Shown in pieces: positions 25,870 to 35,672 of a stretch of DNA of 64,000 bases. Both the position numbers and the translations under genes were made by a program. The notes under the pieces are model-generated. The model ran no database searches and had not been told where the DNA came from. It saw nothing but the letters and a program-made list of their open reading frames with translations. Every line of letters starts with the position of its first letter. Positions within the stretch are counted from its first letter, which is position 1. The stretch is from Oceanospirillaceae bacterium (GTDB lineage: Bacteria > Pseudomonadota > Gammaproteobacteria > Pseudomonadales > Balneatricaceae): the NCBI GenBank assembly GCA_018647765.1, contig JABGSN010000058.1:1-64000 (forward strand), given 5' to 3'.

Positions 25870-28476
25870 TTAATCCCGTGGCGGTGGTGGCACTAACACT
25901 TCGCGGCTACCATTGTGGGCCGGTGGCGTAATGACACCGGCGGCTTCCATCGACTCAATTATGCGCGCAGCGCGGTTATAGCCAATTTTAAATTTGCGCT
26001 GCACCGAGGAAATCGATGCGCGGCGAGTTTCGGTAATAAAGGCGACCGCCTCATCATAAAGCCGGTCCTGGTCTTCCTCAAAGGCCCCTTCAGAAGAGGT
26101 CAAACCAAAGCCTTCTTCTTGGTCGTAGTTGCCTTCTACAATGGCTTCAATGAAGTTGGGGGCACCCCGTTGTTTCCATGCTTCCACAACACGATGAACT
26201 TCGTCATCGCTCACGAAGGCACCGTGAACCCGTTCGGGCATGCTCTTTCCTGGCGGTAAGTACAACATATCACCGTGGCCTAACAAGCTTTCTGCACCAC
26301 CTTGATCAAGAATGGTACGCGAATCGATTTTAGAACTCACTTGGAATGCAATTCGAGTTGGTACGTTGGCCTTAATCAGGCCGGTAATCACATCCACAGA
26401 TGGCCGTTGTGTAGCAAGAATAAGATGAATGCCGGCTGCCCTTGCCTTTTGTGCAATACGGGCAATAAGTTCTTCAACCTTTTTCCCGACAACCATAATC
26501 ATGTCGGCAAACTCATCCACCACGACTACGATATAAGGTAAGGGCTCTAAGAAAGGTCGGTCATCGGGGTTTTCCCCGGCAGCCTCGTTGGGCACCCAAA
26601 TGGGGTCAAGAATCGGTTCGCCGGCGGTTATCTTGGTGTTAAACCCAGCTAAATTGCGCACTCCCTGAGAGGCCATCAGGCGATAACGGCGTTCCATTTC
26701 TGCCACACACCAACGTAGGCCACCGGCGGCTTCTTTCATATCGGTAATGACGGGCGCTAGCAAGTGTGGGATGCCATCGTAAATAGACAGCTCTAACATT
26801 TTTGGGTCCACCAACAGCATGCGTACTTGATCAGGTCCAGATTTAAGCAAAATACTCATGATCATGGCATTAACACCCACTGACTTACCCGAACCCGTAG
26901 TGCCCGCTACCAGTAGGTGGGGCATTTTCGCAAGGTCCACCACCACTGGTTTGCCGGCAATATCATTGCCTAAGGTTAGGGTCAGTGGACTCGTTGAGGC
27001 CAGGTAAGTTTTACTGCCGACAACTTCACTAATGCGTACCATTTCTCGGTTTTGATTAGGGATTTCAATGCCAATCACCGATTTTCCGGCAATAACTTCA
27101 ACCACACGTACACTCATTACCGCCATCGAACGGGCAAGGTCTTTTGACAAGTTGCTTATCTTGCTCACTTTGGTGCCCGGCGCTGGTTGAATTTCTATGC
27201 GCGTAATTACGGGCCCAGGGTTCACCTCCACCACTTCTGCCACCACACCAAAATCGAGAAGTTTGGCCTCTAGTAGCTGGCTTAAGCTAGCTAATTCTTC
27301 GGGCGTTACGGTTGGATTGAGGCTGGCGCTTGGGGGGTCTAATAGGCTAACCGACGGCAAGCCTTTTTGTTTGGCAGCGCGGCCCTTTTGATCTTGGTTT
27401 TGCTCGGTATGGGAGTCGCCGGTGTCCTGTTTATGGGTTTCGGACAAAGGCACAATTTTCACTTCCTTTACCGGCGTAGCGACGGCAGTGATAGGTGTCG
27501 GTTCGACCTCCAGTTGCGCTGGCCTCGCTTTCATAGCTTCGGGCTTGGCTTTTGCTGGTGTTGCCGAAAGTGCCGCAGCCACTTCGTCATGACTAAAATC
27601 AGCATGTTGACTCGAAAGGTCCTGCACCGAATTCACTCGGGGTGCCGGCGCGACGGCGCTAGCCTTTGCTTGTATTGGCGCAGAGGGTGTTACTGCGCTG
27701 GGCCTAAAGCCGCGCAAATAGCCGCTAATTCCCTGCCAACACTGGTTTATACGGGTCACAGCCGATCGGTACCAGGCGGCTTTAGCGGCACCAGTTGGCG
27801 CTGGGGTAGGGTTTTTGGTTGCTGCTTTGGCAGTGATAGGCGGCGCACTAAACAGGCTTTGTTTTAAGTGTAGGTACCAATAGATGCAATGGCGGCCTAA
27901 TGTTTCTGTAATGACCCCCCAACGTAATTGCCAAAATTGGCTAATGGACAGCATTAAGGTGGTTAATACTAAAATATTAGTGCCTGTCATACCCAAAGCG
28001 TGATGTAGTGGCTGGCCCAAACTCAGGCCCAACAAACCGCCACTACCCTGGGGGTATTGTAAAACTTGGTTAGAAAAGTGCACAGCAGCAAACACACTAA
28101 AAGCAACGACGAGGGCGGCAAAGGTGAGCAGCTTAAACCAAGGGTGTATGGCATCCGGGCCGTTTTTTTGACCCAAGAAACGGCGAATTTCATATTCAAT
28201 AACGATGACCGGGATTAAATACGCCACAATGCCAACGGAACGCAATAATAAGTCGGATAAAATGGCGCCAAATGTGCCCCCAGCGTTATGCGTCGTGGAC
28301 ACATCAAAGGCTTGAGAAAAGCTAGGGTCTGCCGCATCAAAGGTGACCAGTACTATAAGCAGGTACACGCTAAAGGCAAGCAGTGCCAAATGATAGCCCC
28401 GCCAACTGAGAAGTTGGATCCAGCTGGTGTTGGGTGTTTGACTGGGTTTACGTGTCCGTGGGTTAGAGAGGGCCAC
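25870..28476 (-). CDS. ftsK: DNA translocase FtsK
   Basis: The 868-residue septal motor resolves chromosome dimers with XerCD at dif. Four to five N-terminal membrane helices span about residues 25-190. A proline/alanine-rich linker runs to about 390. The motor has Walker [16 protein letters not shown] near residue 525 and Walker [13 protein letters not shown] near 650. The C-terminal gamma winged helix ([20 protein letters not shown]) reads KOPS sequences. The linker is much shorter than in E. coli FtsK (1,329 residues), common in marine gammaproteobacteria. It heads the ftsK-lolA-rarA-crcB-serS unit. Confidence 0.96.
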   Translation of the reverse strand: MALSNPRTRKPSQTPNTSWIQLLSWRGYHLALLAFSVYLLIVLVTFDAADPSFSQAFDVSTTHNAGGTFGAILSDLLLRSVGIVAYLIPVIVIEYEIRRFLGQKNGPDAIHPWFKLLTFAALVVAFSVFAAVHFSNQVLQYPQGSGGLLGLSLGQPLHHALGMTGTNILVLTTLMLSISQFWQLRWGVITETLGRHCIYWYLHLKQSLFSAPPITAKAATKNPTPAPTGAAKAAWYRSAVTRINQCWQGISGYLRGFRPSAVTPSAPIQAKASAVAPAPRVNSVQDLSSQHADFSHDEVAAALSATPAKAKPEAMKARPAQLEVEPTPITAVATPVKEVKIVPLSETHKQDTGDSHTEQNQDQKGRAAKQKGLPSVSLLDPPSASLNPTVTPEELASLSQLLEAKLLDFGVVAEVVEVNPGPVITRIEIQPAPGTKVSKISNLSKDLARSMAVMSVRVVEVIAGKSVIGIEIPNQNREMVRISEVVGSKTYLASTSPLTLTLGNDIAGKPVVVDLAKMPHLLVAGTTGSGKSVGVNAMIMSILLKSGPDQVRMLLVDPKMLELSIYDGIPHLLAPVITDMKEAAGGLRWCVAEMERRYRLMASQGVRNLAGFNTKITAGEPILDPIWVPNEAAGENPDDRPFLEPLPYIVVVVDEFADMIMVVGKKVEELIARIAQKARAAGIHLILATQRPSVDVITGLIKANVPTRIAFQVSSKIDSRTILDQGGAESLLGHGDMLYLPPGKSMPERVHGAFVSDDEVHRVVEAWKQRGAPNFIEAIVEGNYDQEEGFGLTSSEGAFEEDQDRLYDEAVAFITETRRASISSVQRKFKIGYNRAARIIESMEAAGVITPPAHNGSREVLVPPPPRD

Positions 28477-28711
28477 TAAATGAGATCCTTTTATAAGTGC
28501 GGCTAATTAAAGTGTAGGAGTGTAAGGATTAGCTAGCATAGCCTATGATACTCAATCCTGATACCTGAACCAAGTCCGTTACCACAGTCATTTGTATCGG
28601 CGTGCTGTTACAATATGTTACTTGTAAAAATAAATTAATTGGGTCAGTGCATATTCAACCGCTGACAGGCGTAATATACTGGCCCTAATCTAAAGCCATG
28701 GCCCTTTTATT

Positions 28712-29557
28712 ATGACTGCAGCAACAGCCCATAAGACAGAACGCTCTAATCGTATCCTAACTTTCCTGTTGGGCCATACTCGGTTTGCTATTGATATTTC
28801 CAGCATACTGTCAATTACCGACGATTTTAACAAAGTAGAGTCTTCGAAAAACCACCAGCTGTCGTTTTTAGGCTACCTCTACTACCGCAACAAACCTGTT
28901 AATACCTACGAATGCTCTACGCTGCTAGGTCGTGATTCCAATCGCACCATATTAGAAAGTACCATTATCAGCCTTAACGAAGGCGAAGAAGCTCATGTGA
29001 GTTGGCTCAATGCTTTGGAGCAGAGTATTACCAACGGTACTAGCTTTGATCTACAGCGCGACCCTCGAGTTTGTGAGTTTGGCCATTGGCTACAGCACAA
29101 ACAAAAAACAGCCGACGAAACCACTAAAACCTTATTGTCGCGGTTTGAAGAACCTCATGTTGAGTTTCACCGTCAAGCCGACCTTCTGCTCCAGGTTGCC
29201 AAAGATTCAGGCACCGCCGAAGCGCTGAAGCAACTAGCCGCAGCCAAGCGAGGCAAAGTAAGCGAACTATTGCGGTTGTTTAATTACACGAAATCACAGC
29301 TACAATCGGCGGTACACCCGGTGGTACTTTATATCACTAGGGATGGCGTGACGCCTTGGTTTGCATTGGTGCTTGATAGCATGGATGATATTGTATCCTA
29401 CGAAGACAGTCAGTTTACTCAAATGCGTAACCCTGATGACTTGTCTGCAGAAACACACCCAGACCCAGTTTATGGCTACATCCATAACTCAGACACCGAT
29501 GAGAAAGACAGTTTAATCTTGTCGGCCACACGCTTAGCGTATCTAATCGAGCATTAG
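28712..29557 (+). CDS. CheW-like domain interrupted by a CZB zinc-binding domain
   Basis: The 281-residue soluble protein begins with a CheW-like half (ILTFLLGHTRFAIDISSIL, residues about 13-90). A chemoreceptor zinc-binding (CZB) domain follows, and the C-terminal part resumes a CheW-like pattern (VVLYITRDGVTPWFALVLDS). The four CZB zinc ligands are present: His95, Cys121 in CEFGHWL, His149 and His153 in EPHVEFH. CZB domains sense zinc or oxidants such as hypochlorite. There is no receptor membrane region, so it is probably a scaffold whose signalling state depends on bound metal. No chemotaxis genes are adjacent. Confidence 0.8.
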   Translation: MTAATAHKTERSNRILTFLLGHTRFAIDISSILSITDDFNKVESSKNHQLSFLGYLYYRNKPVNTYECSTLLGRDSNRTILESTIISLNEGEEAHVSWLNALEQSITNGTSFDLQRDPRVCEFGHWLQHKQKTADETTKTLLSRFEEPHVEFHRQADLLLQVAKDSGTAEALKQLAAAKRGKVSELLRLFNYTKSQLQSAVHPVVLYITRDGVTPWFALVLDSMDDIVSYEDSQFTQMRNPDDLSAETHPDPVYGYIHNSDTDEKDSLILSATRLAYLIEH

Positions 29558-29588
29558 TCGAGCACTTTAGGCGAATTTATACACTGCG

Positions 29589-30290
29589 ATGCCTGTTTAC
29601 CAACTTGATACCACTGACTATTGGTTTCCACCCGTTAGCGAGGCATTAACCAACCCTGCCGGTTTGTTGGCCATTGGTGGCGACCTATGTGTGCCCCGCT
29701 TGCTACACGCCTATCAACAAGGCATCTTTCCTTGGTTCTCGGATCAGGAACCCATTTTGTGGTGGGCCCCTAGCCCGCGCATGGTATTAAAACCAGAACA
29801 CATACATGTATCTAAAAGCATGCGTAAGTGGATGCGTAAAACGCAATTTAGCGTCACCTTCGATTACGCATTCGAACGCGTGGTTGATGCCTGTGGTAGC
29901 ACCGTAAGGGCCGGACAAGTCCAGGCAGAAAGTTGGATTACGCCAGCCATAAAGGAGGCTTATACCAATTTATTTAGGTCAGGCTATGCCCATAGTGTTG
30001 AGGTTTGGCGCGGTAGCGAGCTGGTTGGCGGCTTGTACGGCGTTGCCCTGGGGCGCATGTTTTTTGGAGAGTCTATGTTCAGCCTCGCCGACAATGGTTC
30101 CAAATTAGCCTTTATCCACCTAGCCCAGCAGCTACAAGCCTGGGGTTTTGTACTGATAGACTGTCAGATGCATACACACCATTTATCTAGCCTTGGTGCG
30201 GCTGAAATTGAAATGGCTGAGTTTCAAGCCTACTTAGACCACAATTTAACTTTTGGTGTAGATAGTTGCTGGGAACTGGTGCTAGAGTAA
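29589..30290 (+). CDS. aat: Leucyl/phenylalanyl-tRNA-protein transferase
   Basis: The 233-residue enzyme adds Leu or Phe from aminoacyl-tRNA to proteins with N-terminal Arg or Lys, creating N-degrons. Family signatures are FPWFSDQEPILWWAPSPRMV, GGLYGVALGRMFFGESMFS and LIDCQMHTHHLSSLGA. It lies 31 bases after the CheW/CZB gene and 7 bases before bpt. Together with bpt, clpA, clpS and clpP in the window, the whole bacterial N-degron route is encoded here. Confidence 0.96.
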   Translation: MPVYQLDTTDYWFPPVSEALTNPAGLLAIGGDLCVPRLLHAYQQGIFPWFSDQEPILWWAPSPRMVLKPEHIHVSKSMRKWMRKTQFSVTFDYAFERVVDACGSTVRAGQVQAESWITPAIKEAYTNLFRSGYAHSVEVWRGSELVGGLYGVALGRMFFGESMFSLADNGSKLAFIHLAQQLQAWGFVLIDCQMHTHHLSSLGAAEIEMAEFQAYLDHNLTFGVDSCWELVLE

Positions 30291-30297
30291 TCACATT

Positions 30298-31023
30298 ATG
30301 TCTTCATCTACCGATATCAATAGTTTGGTGTTCTACCCGACCCCCGAACATGATTGCAGTTACTTAACTGGGCGCCAAGCTCGGTCCGTGTTTTTGAGTC
30401 CCGACCAAGGCCTGGATGAGCCCACCTACATGCAACTAACAGATATGGGGTTTCGTCGCAGTGGCGAACACATATACCGGCCATGGTGTGACACGTGTAG
30501 CGAGTGTAAATCGGTACGGGTACCGCTAGATCAATTTACCTTTAGAAAAAGTCAAAAGCGCGTTATCAATCGCAATAAAGACCTTGAAGTTACCTTTGAA
30601 GAGCCCAAATTTAGCGACGAATATTACGCTTTGTATCAACACTACATTAACACTCGCCATGCGGATGGCGATATGCACCCGCCGTCAGAGGAGCAATTCA
30701 CCAGCTTTTTGTGTCAGCCAAACCCAGCTTGCCGCAGTTATTTCATCTGTTTTCGTGCAGCCGAAAAGCTGATTGCAGTGGCGGTGGTCGACATGCTGCC
30801 CAAAGGGGTTTCGGCCATTTATACCTTTTTCGACCCACAATACAGTATAAGAAGCCTTGGACAATTGGCCGTGTTGTGGCAAATTTCTTGGGCGAAAAAG
30901 CAATCTTTGAGTTACGTTTATTTAGGCTACTGGATAAAAAATTGTCAAAAAATGTCCTACAAGGCAGATTACCAACCCTTGGAAGTGTTTAATGATTTGA
31001 TTTGGCAACCCTTAGAACCCTAG
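30298..31023 (+). CDS. bpt: Aspartate/glutamate leucyltransferase
   Basis: The 241-residue ATE1-like enzyme transfers leucine to proteins with N-terminal Asp or Glu (often annotated arginyltransferase). Cysteines in CDTCSECKSVRVPL and the C-terminal YVYLGYWIKNCQKMSYK match the family. It follows aat by 7 bases and precedes infA by 104 bases, the usual order in Vibrio- and Shewanella-like genomes. Confidence 0.95.
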   Translation: MSSSTDINSLVFYPTPEHDCSYLTGRQARSVFLSPDQGLDEPTYMQLTDMGFRRSGEHIYRPWCDTCSECKSVRVPLDQFTFRKSQKRVINRNKDLEVTFEEPKFSDEYYALYQHYINTRHADGDMHPPSEEQFTSFLCQPNPACRSYFICFRAAEKLIAVAVVDMLPKGVSAIYTFFDPQYSIRSLGQLAVLWQISWAKKQSLSYVYLGYWIKNCQKMSYKADYQPLEVFNDLIWQPLEP

Positions 31024-31127
31024 CGCACGTCGATTTTGATGTTTTTACTCGCTTTTTAAACACCTTTCTGGCACAATATCGCGCACTGTAACCACCATAA
31101 AATTTAGCAATACACCTTGAGGCTTTA

Positions 31128-31346
31128 ATGGCAAAAGAAGACCAGATTGAAATGGAAGGTACCATTATTGATACCTTACCTAACACCATGTTCCGCGTAG
31201 AACTAGAAAACGGCCACGTGGTCACCGCACATATTTCTGGCAAGATGCGTAAGCACTATATTCGTATTTTGACGGGCGACAAAGTTAAAGTGGAGCTGAC
31301 TCCATACGACTTAACCAAAGGCCGTATTACTTACCGCGCACGTTAA
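31128..31346 (+). CDS. infA: Translation initiation factor IF-1
   Basis: This 72-residue S1/OB-fold factor occupies the ribosomal A site during initiation. The sequence [20 protein letters not shown] and the ending [17 protein letters not shown] match IF-1 throughout. A typical length and a bidirectional terminator after the gene support the call. It lies between bpt and the convergent clpA, as is conserved in this lineage. Confidence 0.98.
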   Translation: MAKEDQIEMEGTIIDTLPNTMFRVELENGHVVTAHISGKMRKHYIRILTGDKVKVELTPYDLTKGRITYRAR

Positions 31347-31374
31347 TCGTCGCTGGTTAAGTTTCGCCTATAAT

Positions 31375-31405
31375 AAAAAAAGAGCACCCTAGGGTGCTCT
31401 TTTTG
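31375..31405. terminator. Bidirectional terminator between infA and clpA
   Basis: AGAGCACCCT AGGGTGCTCT is a perfect 20-bp palindrome flanked by an A-tract on the left and a T-tract on the right, between convergent genes. Confidence 0.9.
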
Positions 31406-31425
31406 TTGTTACCTAAGCTATACCC

Positions 31426-33693
31426 CTAGGCTGAGACTGGGTCGAGCAGCTTGATCGCCCGTTTACTAGGTTTGCTTGTTAAGGTAATTTTATCATCCGT
31501 AAGGCCCACTAATAACTTGCCGCCTGCAGCCGCTAAATCACCAAACAATAACAACTCTGCCATCGGTTTCTTTAGCTCTTGCTGGATAAGCCGCGCCATA
31601 GGTCGCGCGCCCATCTCTTTGTCATAGCCTTTATCACCTAGCCACACTCGTACCTCGTCGCTTACCTGTAGGTGGACTTGCTTATCCTCTAATTGCACTT
31701 GTAACTCAACTAAGAACTTATCCACCACACCCAATATAACGTCTTTAGCGAGGGCGTTAAACTGAATAATGTCATCCAAGCGATTACGGAATTCTGGGCT
31801 AAACAGGCGCTTTATCGCCCCCATGCCATCGGAGCTGTGGTCCTGCTTGGTAAAGCCTATGGAACTACGGGCCATTTGTTCAGCCCCAGCATTAGTGGTC
31901 ATCACGATAATCACATTACGAAAGTCTGTTTTACGGCCATTGTTATCTGTTAGGGTGCCGTTATCCATCACTTGCAGCAAAATATTAAATACTTCTGGGT
32001 GGGCTTTTTCCACTTCATCGAGTAACAATACGCAGTGTGGGGTTTGAGTTACCGCCTCGGTAAGTAAACCGCCTTGGTCAAAACCAACATAGCCTGGCGG
32101 CGCGCCAATTAAGCGCGATACAGTGTGTCGCTCCATATATTCAGACATGTCAAAACGCACCAGATCAATGCCCATAATACGGGCCAACTGTTGTGTTACT
32201 TCGGTTTTGCCCACTCCCGTGGGTCCAGAGAACAAGAAGCTGCCAACAGGCTTATGGGGGGCATTAAGCCCCGCCCTAGCCAGCTTAATAGCGTTGGTTA
32301 AGGTATCGATGGCAGTATCTTGCCCAAACACCACGCGCTTAAGGTTCTGTTCTAGGGATTGCAATTGATCCCGGTCAGTGGCCGACACACTTTTGGGCGG
32401 AATGCGTGCGATTTTAGCCACCACGGCTTCAATTTCCGCAACATCAACCAGAGATTTGCGTTCACTTTCGGAGAATAGCTGCTGAAACGCTCCCGCCTCG
32501 TCGATCACATCAATGGCTTTATCAGGCATCTTTTTATCGGTGATGTAGCGCTCTGCGAGCTCCGCGGCCGCATCAATGGCTGCTGAGGAGTAAGTTAACT
32601 GATGATGCGCTTCGTAGCGGGAAATCAAGCCGCGCAGTATAGCCTGGGTATCGGCCACATTAGGCTCTTCCACATCAATTTTTTGAAACCGCCGAGCTAA
32701 GGCATGATCTTTTTCAAAGATGCCCCTAAACTCGGTAAATGTGGTGGAACCAATACAACGTAGCTTGCCAGAACTCAGCATGGGCTTAAGTAAGTTAGAT
32801 GCATCCATAGAACCACCCGAAGCAGCGCCCGCGCCTATGATGGTATGAATTTCATCAATGAACAGCACTGCATTAGGGGTTTTTTCGATATCAGACAATA
32901 AACCTTTAAGGCGCTTTTCAAAATCACCTCGGTACTTAGTACCGGCCAGTAAGGCGCCCATATCCAAGGAAAATACTTGTGACTTGGCAATAACTTGCGG
33001 CACATTGCATTGTTCAATTTGATAGGCTAACCCTTCTGCAATAGCAGTCTTACCAACGCCCGCATCACCCACCAATAAAGGGTTGTTTTTACGCCGCCTA
33101 GACAATACTTGGACTAAGCGCTCGAGTTCGTCGCCTCGCCCCACCAAAGGGTCAATGCGGCCGAGACGTGCTTCGGCATTGAGGTCTGTGGTGTATTTGA
33201 CCAGGTGGCTGGTTTCTTCGCCCTCGCCTTCAATGGTGGACTCACTGCCCTCTATGTCTGATTTACTCACGCCGTGCGACAGGTAGTTGACGATGTCCAC
33301 GCGCTCAACATCGACAGAATCAAGCAGGTACACCGACTGGCTGTCGGTTTCGCTAAAAATAGCCACTAACACATTAGCGCCGCTGACTTCACCCTTTCCG
33401 GACGATTGGACATGGAACACCGCGCGCTGTAACACGCGCTGAAAACCCAAGGTAGGTTGAACCTCATAGTCGCCATGAGACTCCGCCACAGCAGGCGTGG
33501 TGTCTTCAATAAACTTTTCCAGGGGTTGGCGTAAATCGTCTAAGGAGACGCCACAAGCCTGTAGTACTTCGGCGGTTGTTTGGTTGTTTAGCAAAGCCAG
33601 CAACAGGTGCTCAACCGTCATGAATTCATGACGCTTCCAGCTGGCGTGTTTGTAGGCTTGGCTAAGACTCTGTTCTAAATCTTTATCTAACAT
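31426..33693 (-). CDS. clpA: ATP-dependent Clp protease ATPase subunit ClpA
   Basis: The 755-residue unfoldase partners with ClpP. An N-terminal Clp repeat domain (about 1-145) binds ClpS. Two AAA+ modules follow, with Walker A GDAGVGKTAIAEG (first) and GPTGVGKTEVTQQ (second). The IGF-type ClpP loop is seen in RSSIGFTKQD (after about residue 610). It follows clpS by 4 bases, so they are co-transcribed. Length is normal for ClpA and shorter than ClpB, which has a long middle domain. Confidence 0.97.
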   Translation of the reverse strand: MLDKDLEQSLSQAYKHASWKRHEFMTVEHLLLALLNNQTTAEVLQACGVSLDDLRQPLEKFIEDTTPAVAESHGDYEVQPTLGFQRVLQRAVFHVQSSGKGEVSGANVLVAIFSETDSQSVYLLDSVDVERVDIVNYLSHGVSKSDIEGSESTIEGEGEETSHLVKYTTDLNAEARLGRIDPLVGRGDELERLVQVLSRRRKNNPLLVGDAGVGKTAIAEGLAYQIEQCNVPQVIAKSQVFSLDMGALLAGTKYRGDFEKRLKGLLSDIEKTPNAVLFIDEIHTIIGAGAASGGSMDASNLLKPMLSSGKLRCIGSTTFTEFRGIFEKDHALARRFQKIDVEEPNVADTQAILRGLISRYEAHHQLTYSSAAIDAAAELAERYITDKKMPDKAIDVIDEAGAFQQLFSESERKSLVDVAEIEAVVAKIARIPPKSVSATDRDQLQSLEQNLKRVVFGQDTAIDTLTNAIKLARAGLNAPHKPVGSFLFSGPTGVGKTEVTQQLARIMGIDLVRFDMSEYMERHTVSRLIGAPPGYVGFDQGGLLTEAVTQTPHCVLLLDEVEKAHPEVFNILLQVMDNGTLTDNNGRKTDFRNVIIVMTTNAGAEQMARSSIGFTKQDHSSDGMGAIKRLFSPEFRNRLDDIIQFNALAKDVILGVVDKFLVELQVQLEDKQVHLQVSDEVRVWLGDKGYDKEMGARPMARLIQQELKKPMAELLLFGDLAAAGGKLLVGLTDDKITLTSKPSKRAIKLLDPVSA

Positions 33694-33697
33694 CTCA

Positions 33698-34051
33698 TCA
33701 AACCGATTCTACTTCGCACAAGAGCGGGTGTTTATGTTGACGTGAAAACTGATTCACTTGCATGGCTTTAGTTTCTGCCACATCTTTAGTATAGGTGCCA
33801 CAGACGCCTTTGCCTTGGGTGTGCACGGCCAACATGATCTGGGTGGCTTGCTCTTCGTCATGGTTAAAAAAGTGCGCCAAAATATCGATGACAAACTCCA
33901 TGGGCGTATAGTCATCATTAAGCAGGACCACTTTGTATAAGGACGGTTGGGCAATTTTAGGTCGTGTCTGTTCGATCACCTGCAAATCGTGGTTGTCTTC
34001 TGGCCCATCGTGATCATGGGCGCTCATGTTATGGGTATTCAGATTGTGCAT
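33698..34051 (-). CDS. clpS: Clp protease adaptor protein ClpS
   Basis: The 117-residue adaptor binds N-degrons (Leu, Phe, Trp, Tyr) and delivers them to ClpA. The N-degron pocket motif [15 protein letters not shown] is intact. A flexible acidic, His-rich N-terminal tail ([20 protein letters not shown]) precedes it and is needed for delivery. It is divergent from cspD with a 180-base spacer and co-directional with clpA. Confidence 0.96.
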   Translation of the reverse strand: MHNLNTHNMSAHDHDGPEDNHDLQVIEQTRPKIAQPSLYKVVLLNDDYTPMEFVIDILAHFFNHDEEQATQIMLAVHTQGKGVCGTYTKDVAETKAMQVNQFSRQHKHPLLCEVESV

Positions 34052-34231
34052 TAGCAGACTCTAGTCATCTCAATTGGTTTTATCATAACGTTACTATTGG
34101 GCCAATGTCAGCACTTTTCCAGAGCAGAATAAAAAACTGCTGCTAATATTATTAGGTAGCGTTTTAGTCGAGCTGTTGAGTTACCGGATACAGCCTTCTT
34201 AATTGGTTTAAGCAATGCTCAGGAGTAAGGT

Positions 34232-34462
34232 ATGCAAGCAGGTAAGGTGAAATGGTTCAATAATGCAAAAGGATATGGCTTTATCGTGTCAAACGACAAT
34301 CCAAACCAAGACCTGTTCGCGCATCATTCGGCCATTCAGAGTCATGGGTATCGCTGTTTACGGGCAGGACAAGACGTGGGCTTTGAGTTGACGGACGGTC
34401 CCAAAGGCCCTCAAGCCATTAACATCATCTTACGGCCGAGTCCTGATGGGGAGATTAATTAG
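34232..34462 (+). CDS. cspD: Cold-shock-domain protein CspD
   Basis: This 76-residue single CSD protein has RNP1 KGYGFIV and RNP2-like DLFAHHSAI. Its position beside clpS-clpA and the extended tail (LRPSPDGEIN) match CspD, a stationary-phase inhibitor of replication in E. coli, rather than CspA. A ribosome-binding site AGGAG lies 7 bases upstream. In related genomes cspD and clpS are also divergent. Confidence 0.9.
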   Translation: MQAGKVKWFNNAKGYGFIVSNDNPNQDLFAHHSAIQSHGYRCLRAGQDVGFELTDGPKGPQAINIILRPSPDGEIN

Positions 34463-34552
34463 TTTAATTCCCATGCCATTGGCTTCAATATAAGTGATAA
34501 TAGGGCCGTTTTGAAGCTCGGACCCAGCAACTCACAGGAATTGTAAGCAAAT

Positions 34553-35104
34553 ATGCATACCTCAAACATTGTCGTTTTTAACAAGCCGTTTAAGGTATTG
34601 AGCCAGTTTAAGGATGACGACGGCCGTGCCACCATGGCCGAATACATTGATGCCCCAGGGTTTTATGCTGCAGGTCGATTAGACTACGATTCTGAGGGTT
34701 TAATGATCCTTACCAATGATGGTCAGCTGCAGCAAAAAATTTCTAACCCTAAACACAAATTAGAAAAAACCTATTGGGTACAGATTGAAGGCCGGGCCGA
34801 CGAAGCGCAGCTAAAGCAGCTGCGCACAGGACCCGTGCTCAAAGATGGGCCAACCCGCCCGGCTAAAGTGAGGCCGTTAGGCAGTGAAGTGAATAAGTTA
34901 TGGCCACGGGAACCGCCCATTAGAAAACGTGTAGACAAACCGACTCAGTGGTTAGAAATACGTATTAGCGAGGGCCGTAACCGCCAAGTGCGCCGCATGA
35001 CCGCGGCAGTCGGCCTACCCACCTTACGTTTGGTGAGGGTTGCGGTTGGCCCGTGGCGCTTAAAGGGCCTTGCAGTCGGCCTTTGGCGTTACGACAAGGC
35101 CTAA
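34553..35104 (+). CDS. rluE: 23S rRNA pseudouridine synthase RluE
   Basis: The 183-residue member of the RsuA/RluB/E/F family has the catalytic aspartate in GRLDYDSEGLMILTNDG and a RNRQVRRMTAAVGLPTLRL motif. RluE modifies U2457 of 23S rRNA. It lacks the N-terminal S4 domain, which fits the short RluE subgroup. Its 3' end overlaps moaE by 4 bases on the opposite strand. Confidence 0.92.
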   Translation: MHTSNIVVFNKPFKVLSQFKDDDGRATMAEYIDAPGFYAAGRLDYDSEGLMILTNDGQLQQKISNPKHKLEKTYWVQIEGRADEAQLKQLRTGPVLKDGPTRPAKVRPLGSEVNKLWPREPPIRKRVDKPTQWLEIRISEGRNRQVRRMTAAVGLPTLRLVRVAVGPWRLKGLAVGLWRYDKA

Positions 35105-35568
35105 TCAGTTGACCAGCGCTGTTGCGCTAACTGATCACTGGCTTTGGCTTGGACCCAGTTTTTGCCATGTTCTGTGATTTCGGCTTTCCAAAACGGGGCA
35201 TCCTGCTTCAGGTAATCCATCACAAACTCACAGGCATCAAAAGCGTCGCTGCGGTGGCGAGAAGCCACACCCACCAATACAATTTGGTCGTTGCTATTGA
35301 GGCGTCCTACGCGATGCACTAAGTGAATGCCTTCCAATGCCCAACGCTGGTGGGCCCTTGTGACAATTTGCTGGAGACAGGTTTCAGTCATCCCCGGATA
35401 ATGGTCTAGTTGCATAGCCTCCACGTGGGCATCATCTAAATCTCTCACTAATCCAACAAACAATACCGCTGCACCTGTGCCGGCAGGGTTGATTTGCAAC
35501 AAACGCTGATAATGATGGTTAATATCAAAATCAGCTTCTTGAATGGCAATGAGGTCTGCTTTTTTCAT
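35101..35568 (-). CDS. moaE: Molybdopterin synthase catalytic subunit MoaE
   Basis: The 155-residue enzyme, with MoaD, converts precursor Z (cPMP) to molybdopterin. Family features include GAAVLFVGLVRD, the LDHYPGMTE segment, GVASRHRSDAFDACEFVMDY and the C-terminal PFWKAEITEHGKNWV. Normally moaE follows moaD, moaC and moaA, but no moaD or other moa gene lies in this window, so it is an orphan whose partner must be elsewhere. Confidence 0.93.
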   Translation of the reverse strand: MKKADLIAIQEADFDINHHYQRLLQINPAGTGAAVLFVGLVRDLDDAHVEAMQLDHYPGMTETCLQQIVTRAHQRWALEGIHLVHRVGRLNSNDQIVLVGVASRHRSDAFDACEFVMDYLKQDAPFWKAEITEHGKNWVQAKASDQLAQQRWSTD

Positions 35569-35672
35569 GGGGTTAATAATTCTCGCTATATCACTTTAAG
35601 CCTAGGCGTGAGCCCTTGGTTCGGTTAAAATTAGGGCCGTTAATAAATGTAGTTTATCACTTGACCAAATCT

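Noticed and set aside
27367-27867. Plus-strand 166-residue frame in the ftsK linker
   Set aside because: It is antisense to the Pro/Ala-rich FtsK linker, where biased composition creates long chance frames.
30298-31023. Classical eukaryote-like arginyltransferase activity for bpt
   Set aside because: Bacterial homologues next to aat transfer leucine to Asp/Glu (Bpt), so the leucyltransferase name was used.
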